This document shows, in pieces, positions 1-7,139 of a DNA stretch of 32,895 bases. Position numbers and translations under genes: made by a program. The stretch comes from an uncultured Pseudomonadota bacterium (GTDB lineage: Bacteria; Pseudomonadota; Gammaproteobacteria; Steroidobacterales; Steroidobacteraceae): positions 1 through 32,895 of the forward strand of contig CAISHQ010000117.1 in the NCBI GenBank assembly GCA_903885195.1, in the 5' to 3' direction. The notes under the pieces are model-generated. The model ran no database searches and was not told the origin of the DNA. It worked only from the letters and a program-made list of their open reading frames with translations. How positions within the stretch are numbered: position 1 is the stretch's first letter; each line of letters opens with the position of its first letter.

Positions 1-822
1 GGCCTCTACGACGCGCACGAAGGCTATGTCGATGCGCATGGCGCGACGCACGCCTTCGCCATCGCCGCGCGGCGCCGCGGCGCGGATCTGATCCTGCGTA
101 ACCGCGTGCTCGACCTGCAGCAGCGGCCCGACGGCCAGTGGGAGGTCATCACCGAACAAGGCACCATCGTCGCCGAGCATGTCGTGAACGCAGCGGGTCT
201 TTGGGCGCGGCGTGTCGGGCGAATGGTCGGCCTCGACCTTCCGGTGGTGCCGATGTCGCACCATTACCTCGTCACCGACGACGTACCGATGCTCGCCGCG
301 CTCGGCCGCGAGTTCGTGTCCATCATCGACCTCGAGGGCTTCACCTACCTGCAGCCGCTCGGCAAAGGTGCGTTGCTCGGCGTCTATGAACGCGACCCGC
401 GGCACTGGAGCCCGGAAGGCGCGCCTTGGGACTACGGCATGGACCTCTTGCCGCCCGATGTCGAGCGCATCCTGCCCGAGCTCGAGATCGGCTATGCGCG
501 TTTCCCCGCGCTCGCCGAGGTCGGCATCAAGCGCTGGGTGAACGGCGCCTTCACCTTCACGCCCGACGGCAACCCGCTCGTCGGCCCGGTGTCAGGTAAG
601 CGCAATCTTTGGGTGGCCTGCGGCTGCATGGGCGGGTTCTCGCAGGGCGGCGCGACGACGACGGCATCTAGAGTTGGATGCTCACCCATTTCCACTCAGT
701 CATCGCTTCCATGTCGTACTCGGGTCCCTCGCGGCCCATGCCGCTGTCGCCGATGCCGCCGAACGGAACATGCGGCTCGGCCTGCGCGGTCGCGCCGTTC
801 ACATGCACCATGCCGGCGCTGA
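1..822 (+). pseudogene. FAD-dependent oxidoreductase (DAO/dimethylglycine-sarcosine dehydrogenase-like), 5' outside window, 3' truncated
   Basis: Frame 1 is open from base 1, so the N-terminus lies upstream of the window. The visible part is the C-terminal portion of a DAO-fold flavoprotein: a VVNAAGLWA motif (about bases 181-210), the SHHYLVT segment and the closing FAD-binding stretch NLWVACGCMGGFSQGG. Relatives oxidise N-methyl amino compounds such as dimethylglycine or sarcosine, often with a further GcvT-like domain. Family resemblance stops after GGFSQGG at about base 651. Beyond it the frame continues to a stop at 820-822, but only as antisense of the aldehyde dehydrogenase, and it reads as arginine/cysteine-rich nonsense. 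The rest of the FAD domain and any GcvT domain are therefore missing. I read this as a gene broken by deletion or rearrangement, though an assembly misjoin is possible. The exact substrate is unknown. Confidence 0.7.
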
Positions 823-2119
823 CCTCGCGCGCAAACCGCATCGCATGACCGAGGTCGGCGGTGAAGATGGCCGATGACAGTCCGTAGCGGCTGTCGTTCG
901 CGGCCTGCAAGGCCTCATCGAGGCTGTCGACGGCATACACCGACGTCACGGGGCCGAAGGTCTCCTCGGCGTGGCAGAGCATCCCGCGCGTGACGCCCGT
1001 CAGCACCGTGGGCTGGCAGCGGGGACCGATCCAGCCGCCGCCGCTCACCACCGTCGCGCCCTGGGCGACCGCATCATCGATATGGTCTTTGATCCGCGCG
1101 CGCTGCCGTGCGTTGATGATCGGTCCGATCATGGTCGCGGGATCATGCAGATCGCCCATGCCGAGCGCTGAAGCCGATGCCGCGAAGCGCGCGAGGAACT
1201 CCGCGGCGACGCCGCGCTGCACGTAGATGCGACTCGAAGCCATGCAGATCTGGCCCTGGTTGCCGAACGACCCGAGTACAGCGGCCTGCACCGCGCGCGA
1301 CAGGTCGGCATCGTCGAGCACGACGAGCGGGCTCTTGCCGCCGAGCTCCAGCGTCAGCTTCTTGCCGGAGCGGGCCGCGAGCTCACGGATGTGCGTACCG
1401 ACGCGCGTCGAACCGGTGAAGCTGATGCTTCGCACGAGCGGATGACCGGTCAGCGCGTCGCCGATCTCATGACCGTAACCCGTCACTACGTTGAAGCAGC
1501 CGGGCGGCAGCCCTGCTTCTTCATAGACCTTGGCGAGGCGCAGCGCCATCAGCGGCGATTCCTCGGAAGGCAGCATCACCACGGTGTTGCCGAAGGCCAG
1601 CGGTATCGCGCTGAGCCTCACGCCTTTGCCCAAAGGCACGTTGAAAGGCGTGATGCTCGCCACCACGCCGAGCGGTGCGCGGAAGGTCAGGTTCATCTTG
1701 CCGGGCACATCGCTCGGCAAGGTCTTACCGGAGAGGTGCCGTGTCGCGCCAGCGGCCGCGCGGAACACATCGGCGGCACGCTGCACTTCGTGACGGGCCT
1801 TGCCGATCGGTGACCCGATCTCGGTGATCATGAGCGCTGCGAGCGACTCGATGTCGCGCTCTAGGATGGCGGCGGCGCGGCTCAGCACGCCTTCGCGGAA
1901 GTTGACAGGCGTGCGGCTGAACGCCGCAAACGCAGCCTGCGCCGCCTGCACTGCAGCATCGACATCAGCTGCGGTGCCGCGAGCTGCCAGCGCGAACGGG
2001 CGGTCGACATCGGGATCGAGATCTTCGAAGTAACCGCCCGCCGACGGCGGCACTGCGATGCCGCCGATCCAGTGCCCGTGGCGCGTCAACGCCGGGGCCG
2101 CGCCCTCACTGGGTGGCAT
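668..2119 (-). CDS. NAD(P)-dependent aldehyde dehydrogenase, aryl-aldehyde type
   Basis: A 483-residue ALDH-superfamily enzyme that oxidises an aldehyde to its acid. Catalytic Glu258 sits in LTLELGGKSP and the nucleophile Cys292 in GNQGQICMASS. FTGSTRVG (residues 234-241) is the usual cofactor loop. The start chosen is the ATG at 2119. It lies inside the 3' end of the GST gene (14-base overlap) and has GGAG about 10 bases upstream; longer reading-frame extensions are antisense-like. The Lys of the common KPSE cofactor motif is Leu here (VVMLPSEES). It is the last gene of the gentisate operon, and its resemblance to benzaldehyde/salicylaldehyde dehydrogenases suggests it feeds a hydroxybenzaldehyde into the hydroxylase step. 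The substrate is inferred. Confidence 0.9.
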   Translation of the reverse strand: MPPSEGAAPALTRHGHWIGGIAVPPSAGGYFEDLDPDVDRPFALAARGTAADVDAAVQAAQAAFAAFSRTPVNFREGVLSRAAAILERDIESLAALMITEIGSPIGKARHEVQRAADVFRAAAGATRHLSGKTLPSDVPGKMNLTFRAPLGVVASITPFNVPLGKGVRLSAIPLAFGNTVVMLPSEESPLMALRLAKVYEEAGLPPGCFNVVTGYGHEIGDALTGHPLVRSISFTGSTRVGTHIRELAARSGKKLTLELGGKSPLVVLDDADLSRAVQAAVLGSFGNQGQICMASSRIYVQRGVAAEFLARFAASASALGMGDLHDPATMIGPIINARQRARIKDHIDDAVAQGATVVSGGGWIGPRCQPTVLTGVTRGMLCHAEETFGPVTSVYAVDSLDEALQAANDSRYGLSSAIFTADLGHAMRFAREVSAGMVHVNGATAQAEPHVPFGGIGDSGMGREGPEYDMEAMTEWKWVSIQL

Positions 2120-2747
2120 CGGGCTGTGACTCCGGCTCCGCGCGGCGGAACGCCTCCAAGCCGCGGCAATGCGCGTCGATGGCGACCAGCGTCGGGAACC
2201 CCGCGAGAGCGCAGCCGAAGCGGCGGGCGTTGTACATCTGCGGCACGAGACAGAGATCAGCGACCGTGACACTGTCGCCGTGACAGAAACGGCCGGCCGT
2301 CGAATGTCGCGCCACCAGCGCCTCGAGCGCAAGGAACCCCTCGCGGATCCAGTGGTTCACCCACCGCGCGACTGCCGCGTCGTCCGCGCCGTGCTCGCTG
2401 CGCAGCCGGTTCAATATCCGCAGATTGTTGATCGGGTGGATGTCCGCGCTGATGATACCTGCCATGCCTCGCACGATCGCACGCGCTGCGGACGAAGACG
2501 GCAGCAACGACGGTTGCGGCCAGCGTTCATCGAGATATTCGATGATCGCGGTGGACTGGATTAAGACGCCGTCCTCGGTCTCGAGGGCCGGCACCAGACC
2601 TTGGGGGTTGAGCGCGAGATAGGCCTCGGATCGGTGCTCAGCGCGCGGTAACGCATGGGTGGCACTCTCGGCCTGCAACCCTTTGAGGTTGAGCGCGATC
2701 CGCACGCGATAGGCGGCGGAGCTACGCCAATATCCATGCAGCTTCAT
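2106..2747 (-). CDS. maiA: Zeta-class glutathione S-transferase, maleylacetoacetate/maleylpyruvate isomerase
   Basis: A 213-residue soluble GST of normal zeta-class length. The N-terminal thioredoxin fold starts MKLHGYWRSSAAYRVRIAL, which matches the zeta-class SS..xRVRIAL glutathione-binding motif. NPQGLVPALE and the ST motif (QSTAIIEYLDE) complete the glutathione site, and a helical C-terminal domain follows. These enzymes isomerise cis to trans ring-cleavage products. Between gentisate dioxygenase and the FAH hydrolase, the likely reaction is maleylpyruvate to fumarylpyruvate (NagL type) rather than the homogentisate route, since no homogentisate dioxygenase is present. The ATG at 2747 overlaps the FAH stop by 4 bases (ATGA), which indicates translational coupling. 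Confidence 0.92.
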   Translation of the reverse strand: MKLHGYWRSSAAYRVRIALNLKGLQAESATHALPRAEHRSEAYLALNPQGLVPALETEDGVLIQSTAIIEYLDERWPQPSLLPSSSAARAIVRGMAGIISADIHPINNLRILNRLRSEHGADDAAVARWVNHWIREGFLALEALVARHSTAGRFCHGDSVTVADLCLVPQMYNARRFGCALAGFPTLVAIDAHCRGLEAFRRAEPESQPDATQ

Positions 2748-3442
2748 CCCTGCGATGGTCCGATCCGGATGCCGATTTCGCCGATACCATCGATGCCACC
2801 GGTCACCGCATCGCCCGTGACCAGCGGCCCGACGCCCGCCGGTGTGCCGGTGAAGATGAGGTCGCCCGGTGCGAGCGCCATCGAGGCCGACACGAAAGCG
2901 ATGACCTCCGGCACGGACCAGATGAGCTGCGAGATGTCGGCGTCCTGCTTCACGCTGCCGTTGACCGACAGCCAGATCCGGCCTTTCGACGGATGGCCGA
3001 TCTCGGCCGCACGCACGATGGGCGCACAAGGGGCGGAATGGTCGAAGGCCTTGCCCCATTCCCAGGGGCGGCCCGCATCGCGCGCAGCGAGCTGCAGGTC
3101 GCGGCGCGTGAGATCGATGCCCACTGCATAGCCGAAGACATGCTCGTTAGCCCGATCGACGCCGATGTTGCGGCCACCGCGCGCGATCGCCACCACGAGC
3201 TCGATCTCGTGGTGGAAGTTGCCGGTCTGCGGCGGATAAGCGATGACCGAACCGCCCTCGATCACGGCATCCGCCGGCTTCTGGAACATGAACGGCGGCT
3301 CACGCGTCGGGTCCTTGCCCATCTCGCGCGCATGGGCCTCGTAGTTGCGGCCGACGCAGTAGACGCGTCGCACCGGGAAACGCGAATCGCTGCCGCGGAC
3401 AGCGACCGAGACCTGCGGCGGGGGATCGATGATGAACGTCAT
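2744..3442 (-). CDS. Fumarylacetoacetate hydrolase family protein, probable fumarylpyruvate hydrolase
   Basis: A 232-residue FAH-fold hydrolase. The YCVGRNYEAHAREMG opening resembles NagK-type fumarylpyruvate hydrolases. The metal ligands are recognisable as Glu79 and Glu81 in FHHEIELVV and Asp110 in GIDLTRRDLQ, with Lys131 in the catalytic region and the family motif DLIFTGTPAGVG near the C-terminus. The expected reaction splits fumarylpyruvate into fumarate and pyruvate in the cytoplasm, the last step of the gentisate pathway. The start ATG (3442) overlaps the gentisate dioxygenase stop by 4 bases, and its stop overlaps the isomerase start by 4 bases. The three genes are thus a tightly coupled catabolic unit. 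Confidence 0.92.
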   Translation of the reverse strand: MTFIIDPPPQVSVAVRGSDSRFPVRRVYCVGRNYEAHAREMGKDPTREPPFMFQKPADAVIEGGSVIAYPPQTGNFHHEIELVVAIARGGRNIGVDRANEHVFGYAVGIDLTRRDLQLAARDAGRPWEWGKAFDHSAPCAPIVRAAEIGHPSKGRIWLSVNGSVKQDADISQLIWSVPEVIAFVSASMALAPGDLIFTGTPAGVGPLVTGDAVTGGIDGIGEIGIRIGPSQG

Positions 3443-4482
3443 GAGAGCCTCTCTTCCCTGAACAATCCTGTCGCTTGCTGCACGGGCCGATCCGAGAACG
3501 AGAACAGCACCGCGTCGCCCGTCGCCTCATGCCGCACCGTGGCCCAGCTCGGCGCGACGAACACATCGCGGGCCGACCACTCGATGACGGTGTCACCGAT
3601 GTGTGTCCTGCCTTCGCCCTCGACCGGCGTGAACACCGTGGCGTCGGTGCTTCGGTAGGGCTGCGTCGCGAGACCGCGCGGCAGCAGCTGCATGAAGGTG
3701 GCGATGGTCGGCATCGCGAAGCCGCCGGTCACCGGGTTCACGAAGCGCATCTTGTAGCCATGGCAGGGATCCGGCTCACCGTTGCGGCGCAGCGTCTCGA
3801 GCGCCTCGCGCGTGCGCGCGTAGGGGTAGCTGAAGACCGGCGACGTCAGACCGGACGCGCGGTGATCGACCGGCAGCAGGTTCGAGCCGTAGCGCGCCAA
3901 GCTGTCGCCGACCGGGCGCGTCACCGGCTGCTCGACGGCGCCGAGGTGCTCCATGAATGAAGCGTCCAGCGCCTGGACCAACGGGATGTCGAGCCCGTCG
4001 AGCCAGACGACCGGGTCCGGCGTGTCGTTGCCGTGGTCGTGCCACTCCCAGGACGGCGTGATGATGAAGTCGCCGGGATGCATCACCGTACGCTCGCCGC
4101 CCACCGCCGTGTAGGCGCCGGTACCTTCGAGCACGAAGCGCAGGGCGCTCTGCGTATGGCGATGGCTGCGCGCGCGCTCGCCCGGCAGCACCAGCTGCAG
4201 CCCGGCATAGAGCGACGTCGTGATGCGTGACTGACCCGCGAACATGGGGTTCTCGAGCACCAGCACCCGCCGTTCGGCCTCTTCCACCGAGACCAATCCG
4301 CCGGCCTCCATCAGCAGCGCCCGAATCTCCGGATAGCGCCACACGGCGGCCTTGCAGCCGCTCGAGGGCTGCTTGGTGACAAGCGCAGCGAGCGAGAGCC
4401 ACAACGGTGAGAGGTTGCGCTGCGCGAGACGGTCGTAGAACTCCTGCCGTCGGCTCGCGGTCTCGTCAGGTCGTGCAGACAT
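3439..4482 (-). CDS. gtdA: Gentisate 1,2-dioxygenase
   Basis: A 347-residue bicupin ring-cleavage dioxygenase that opens gentisate (2,5-dihydroxybenzoate) to maleylpyruvate using Fe(II) and O2. The first cupin shows His107 and His109 in SHRHTQSALRFVLEG, the signature of this family, and the third iron ligand region SWEWHDHG (residues 144-151). A second cupin (about residues 240-340, MQLLPRGLATQPYR onward) lacks an obvious His set, as is usual. The ATG at 4482 has GGAG 7 bases upstream and lies 34 bases after the hydroxylase stop. Its position between the hydroxylase and the isomerase/hydrolase pair fixes the pathway. Salicylate or 1-hydroxy-2-naphthoate dioxygenase activity is a less likely alternative. 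Confidence 0.93.
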   Translation of the reverse strand: MSARPDETASRRQEFYDRLAQRNLSPLWLSLAALVTKQPSSGCKAAVWRYPEIRALLMEAGGLVSVEEAERRVLVLENPMFAGQSRITTSLYAGLQLVLPGERARSHRHTQSALRFVLEGTGAYTAVGGERTVMHPGDFIITPSWEWHDHGNDTPDPVVWLDGLDIPLVQALDASFMEHLGAVEQPVTRPVGDSLARYGSNLLPVDHRASGLTSPVFSYPYARTREALETLRRNGEPDPCHGYKMRFVNPVTGGFAMPTIATFMQLLPRGLATQPYRSTDATVFTPVEGEGRTHIGDTVIEWSARDVFVAPSWATVRHEATGDAVLFSFSDRPVQQATGLFREERLS

Positions 4483-4516
4483 GCTTCGTCTCCGTTCGGT
4501 CGGACGGCGCAGCCCC

Positions 4517-5695
4517 TCAGGGCAACGCCACGGTCATCGGATCGTAGCAATAGAGCCACTCGCGCCGTGACCGCGCGATGTCCTTGCGGATGAAGGCATC
4601 GCGCATCTCTGCGGCATCGGTGATGTGGAACAGCTCACCGTGCTCCGTCGATTCGCGCACGATGCGCGAAGTGCGGGGCGCACGGTTACGCTCGTAGCGC
4701 CGCAGCGCATCCGGCACCGGCTCACCGTCGTCGAGGCAGCGCGCGAGCACCGCGCCGTCCTCGATCGCCATGTTCGCCCCTTGTGCCATGTAGGGCAGCG
4801 TCGGATGGATCGCATCGCCCAGCAGCGTCGCGCGGTCGGTGCTCCAGCGATCGTGCAGTTCGCGGCTGTTGAGCGCCCACCGGAAGCACTGATCGTGATC
4901 CATCGCGTCGATGATCGCCTGCACCTCGGGATGCCAACCGGCGTAGTCCTGCTGCAGCTCGGACCAGGGACGGCGCGCGGTCCAGGATTCCTCTTCCCAA
5001 TCGCGCTCGTGGCAACCGACGAAGTTGAGCAGCGTGCCGCCCCGCAGCATGTAGACCACGGCATGGTTGCGGGGTCCGCACCAGACGGTCACCACCGGAC
5101 GCGAAACAGCAGCGGGCAGACGCTCGGCCGGAACCGTGACCCGCCATGCGGCTTGCCCGGTGTACACCGGCTGCGCAGGACCGATGATGAGGCCGCGAAC
5201 GACGGACTTGATGCCGTCGGCACCGACGAGCACATCGCCCTCGTCCTCCCGACCGTCCGCGAGCTGCACACGCGCTGCCTCGCCGGTCTCGGTGAACCCG
5301 GTCGTGCGCGCCGACAAGGTGATGCAATCCAGATCGAGCCGCTGCACCACCTCGGCCAGCAGACCGTGCAGGTCGCGGCGGTGCACGTGGTAGTAAGGCG
5401 TGCCGTGCAGCCGCTCGTGGGTGCCGTCCTCGTTCAGCGGCACGCGATGCAGCATCTCGCCGGTGTCGAAACGGCGGAACTCGTAGGCGAGCGGCCGCAC
5501 CGCCACCGCATCGAGCCGCTCGCGCAGGCCGAGCGTATCGAGCACCTTGACGGAGTTGGCGCTCAGCTGGATACCCGCGCCCACTTCGCCGAGTTCCGGC
5601 GCCTGCTCGTAGATCCGCACCCGGTGGCCGCGCTGGATGAGGCAGGCAGCCGCTGTGAGGCCACCGAGACCGGCGCCGGCGATCAGGACCTTCAT
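4517..5695 (-). CDS. FAD-dependent aromatic-ring hydroxylase (3-hydroxybenzoate 6-hydroxylase / salicylate hydroxylase-like)
   Basis: A 392-residue class A flavoprotein monooxygenase. Three motifs are present: the dinucleotide-binding GAGLGG at residues 7-12 with Glu30 at the end of strand 2, the DG motif VGADGIKS (158-164), and the GD motif LLGDAIHP (291-298) followed by YMAQGANMAIEDG. It uses NAD(P)H and O2 to hydroxylate a hydroxybenzoate. Directly upstream of gentisate dioxygenase, the expected product is gentisate, which favours 3-hydroxybenzoate 6-hydroxylase over a catechol-forming salicylate 1-hydroxylase. The start at 5695 (MKVLIAGAG) is the family N-terminus; the frame runs further upstream but without homology. 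The ATG overlaps by 4 bases the stop of a 34-codon leader ORF. Confidence 0.9.
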   Translation of the reverse strand: MKVLIAGAGLGGLTAAACLIQRGHRVRIYEQAPELGEVGAGIQLSANSVKVLDTLGLRERLDAVAVRPLAYEFRRFDTGEMLHRVPLNEDGTHERLHGTPYYHVHRRDLHGLLAEVVQRLDLDCITLSARTTGFTETGEAARVQLADGREDEGDVLVGADGIKSVVRGLIIGPAQPVYTGQAAWRVTVPAERLPAAVSRPVVTVWCGPRNHAVVYMLRGGTLLNFVGCHERDWEEESWTARRPWSELQQDYAGWHPEVQAIIDAMDHDQCFRWALNSRELHDRWSTDRATLLGDAIHPTLPYMAQGANMAIEDGAVLARCLDDGEPVPDALRRYERNRAPRTSRIVRESTEHGELFHITDAAEMRDAFIRKDIARSRREWLYCYDPMTVALP

Positions 5696-5796
5696 GACGT
5701 CACGTGCGTTCCCGCATCGAGGGACTTCGGTAGGTAGCGCTGTACCCCCTCGAAACAGGGCTTCGGCCAGATACGGTTGAAGATGTCGATCTTCAC
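5692..5796 (-). pseudogene. 34-codon leader ORF resembling an amidohydrolase N-terminus (remnant)
   Basis: On the minus strand a GTG at 5796 opens a 34-residue ORF beginning VKIDIFNRIWPKPCFEGVQR. A GAGGAG ribosome-binding site lies 10 bases upstream, the best in this promoter region. The ORF ends in a TGA that overlaps the hydroxylase ATG (ATGA). The opening resembles metal-dependent amidohydrolases/decarboxylases (M[KR]IDIFNHI.PK.YF), which begin with the metal-binding strand; the expected His of NHI is Arg here. I infer that the start of such a gene survived a deletion fused in front of the hydroxylase, and that it now serves as a translated leader coupling ribosomes to the operon. A fortuitous ORF is possible. 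Confidence 0.5.
5778..5795 (-). promoter_or_regulatory. Hairpin at the leader-ORF start codon
   Basis: TGAAGAT and ATCTTCA pair perfectly around a 4-base loop. On the minus-strand transcript the stem begins at the second base of the GTG start codon and covers the first codons. It could modulate leader translation, or it may simply reflect the Lys-Ile-Asp-Ile-Phe codons. Confidence 0.3.
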
Positions 5797-5833
5797 GGGG
5801 ACAGGGCTCCTCGGCGGCGGAGTCCATCATCCC

Positions 5834-5855
5834 CCAAACGCCATGCAGCCAAACG
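5834..5855. promoter_or_regulatory. Tandem CCAAACG repeat, candidate regulator site
   Basis: Two copies of CCAAACG (5834-5840 and 5849-5855) lie 15 bases apart in the same orientation. They fall in the divergent region between the AraC-type gene and the leader ORF, 38-60 bases upstream of the leader GTG. Direct repeats are the usual layout for AraC-family half-sites, but a 7-base repeat in 200 bases can arise by chance and the period is shorter than typical. Confidence 0.25.
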
Positions 5856-5992
5856 ACCCGGGAAGACCTTGCACCCGCTTTCTCAAATCAATCGTCCGAT
5901 TCTGTAAATGTCCATCGACCGCCGTAGAGGCGCCGCGTCCGTTATTGAGCCGTGATTGAAATGACCTCTCCGGAGTTGCATCCTTCGACTCC

Positions 5993-7123
5993 ATGAAACG
6001 CCAGACGCCACGGGCTACGGGCCCGGCAGACGATCATGCCGAGGGCTTCATCCGCACCCTGCTGGCCGGCCCGAATGGCCGCCTGTCGCAGGCCTTCGAG
6101 AACGCCTGGACCTCGCCCCACACCTCCCGAGTCGAGGCCAACACCGAGCGCGGTGTCACGCGGTTCCTCGTCGACCGCAGCTTGCCGCATGCCTCGGGCC
6201 GATACGAACTGTTCTCGATCCGCGACCAGATCCGTGTGGTCATCGAGGACCTCCAGAACACCGGGCCGCGGCTCGAGCGGGCACCCGGCGAGAACCTGAT
6301 CTCCTTCCGCATCCAGCTGGCCGGCGAGTTCATCGCCGGCATCGGCGGCAGCGACCCGGTGCATTTCCATTGCCCGCATCTCGGCGCACGCTTCCAGCCT
6401 CGCGGCACCTCGCTGCGTCTGTATTTCCCGCCGGCGCCGCTTGCCCGCTCGGTCACGCTGTTCTGCACGCCGCAGTTCCTGCTCGGCAACCTCGTCACCG
6501 AGCGCGACACCCTGCCGCCGCAAGCGCAGCAGCTGCTGACCGCCGCGGCGCCCGATTTCAGTTATTGCCGTCTCACGGTGACGGCCGAGATCATCCAGTG
6601 CGCTGCCGCGCTGCTCAACAACCCGGTCTCCGGGCTGCTGCGTCTGCCCTACGCCGAAGCGAAAGTGCTCGAGCTGCTGACGCTCTGCGTCGCGGCCTTC
6701 GGCCGCCTGGAAGCTGCGTCGGTACAGCAGTTCTCGGAAGCCGATGTCGCGCGGTTCCACAAGGCCCGGGAGATCCTCGCCACCAAGTTCAGTCCGCCGC
6801 CCACCATCGCCTCGTTGGCGCGTGAGCTCGCCATCAACGAAACGAAGCTCAAGAGCGGCTTCAAGGCGCTCTTCGGGCACACGGTGTTCGAGTACGGGCA
6901 TGAGTGCCGCATGCAGCATGCGCTGCGCCTGCTGCGCGACAAGCGGATCCGCATCAGCAGGGTCGCTGAGGCGGTGGGGTACCAGCACCAGGGCACTTTC
7001 GCATCGGCGTTCAAGGCGCACTTCGGGATCCGTCCGAAGGACGTCCGACTACCGCCTGAGCCGGAGGTCGAAGCCTCAGCGCACGGCGAGCGTGCGTTGG
7101 CGATCGGGAAGCTTGGCCGGTGA
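5993..7123 (+). CDS. AraC-family transcriptional regulator
   Basis: A 376-residue regulator. The C-terminal 95 residues hold the double helix-turn-helix of AraC proteins: first HTH at about 271-295 (TIASLARELAINETKLKSGF) and second at about 320-345 (ISRVAEAVGYQHQGTFASAF), ending in FGIRPKDVR. The NETKLKSGFKALFGHTVF pattern resembles the PchR/YbtA subgroup. The N-terminal 250 residues form the presumed effector domain with no family I can name. It is divergent from the gentisate operon across a gap of about 200 bases, so it probably activates that operon in response to an aromatic acid. The ATG at 5993 is the first start after an in-frame stop at 5957-5959. It ends 16 bases before the convergent MFS gene. 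Confidence 0.9.
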   Translation: MKRQTPRATGPADDHAEGFIRTLLAGPNGRLSQAFENAWTSPHTSRVEANTERGVTRFLVDRSLPHASGRYELFSIRDQIRVVIEDLQNTGPRLERAPGENLISFRIQLAGEFIAGIGGSDPVHFHCPHLGARFQPRGTSLRLYFPPAPLARSVTLFCTPQFLLGNLVTERDTLPPQAQQLLTAAAPDFSYCRLTVTAEIIQCAAALLNNPVSGLLRLPYAEAKVLELLTLCVAAFGRLEAASVQQFSEADVARFHKAREILATKFSPPPTIASLARELAINETKLKSGFKALFGHTVFEYGHECRMQHALRLLRDKRIRISRVAEAVGYQHQGTFASAFKAHFGIRPKDVRLPPEPEVEASAHGERALAIGKLGR

Positions 7124-7139
7124 CCGGGGGCCAGATCCG

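Noticed and set aside
4625-5737. 370-codon plus-strand ORF opposite the aromatic hydroxylase
   Set aside because: It lies antisense to a fully motif-supported flavoprotein, with no ribosome-binding site and no recognisable domain.
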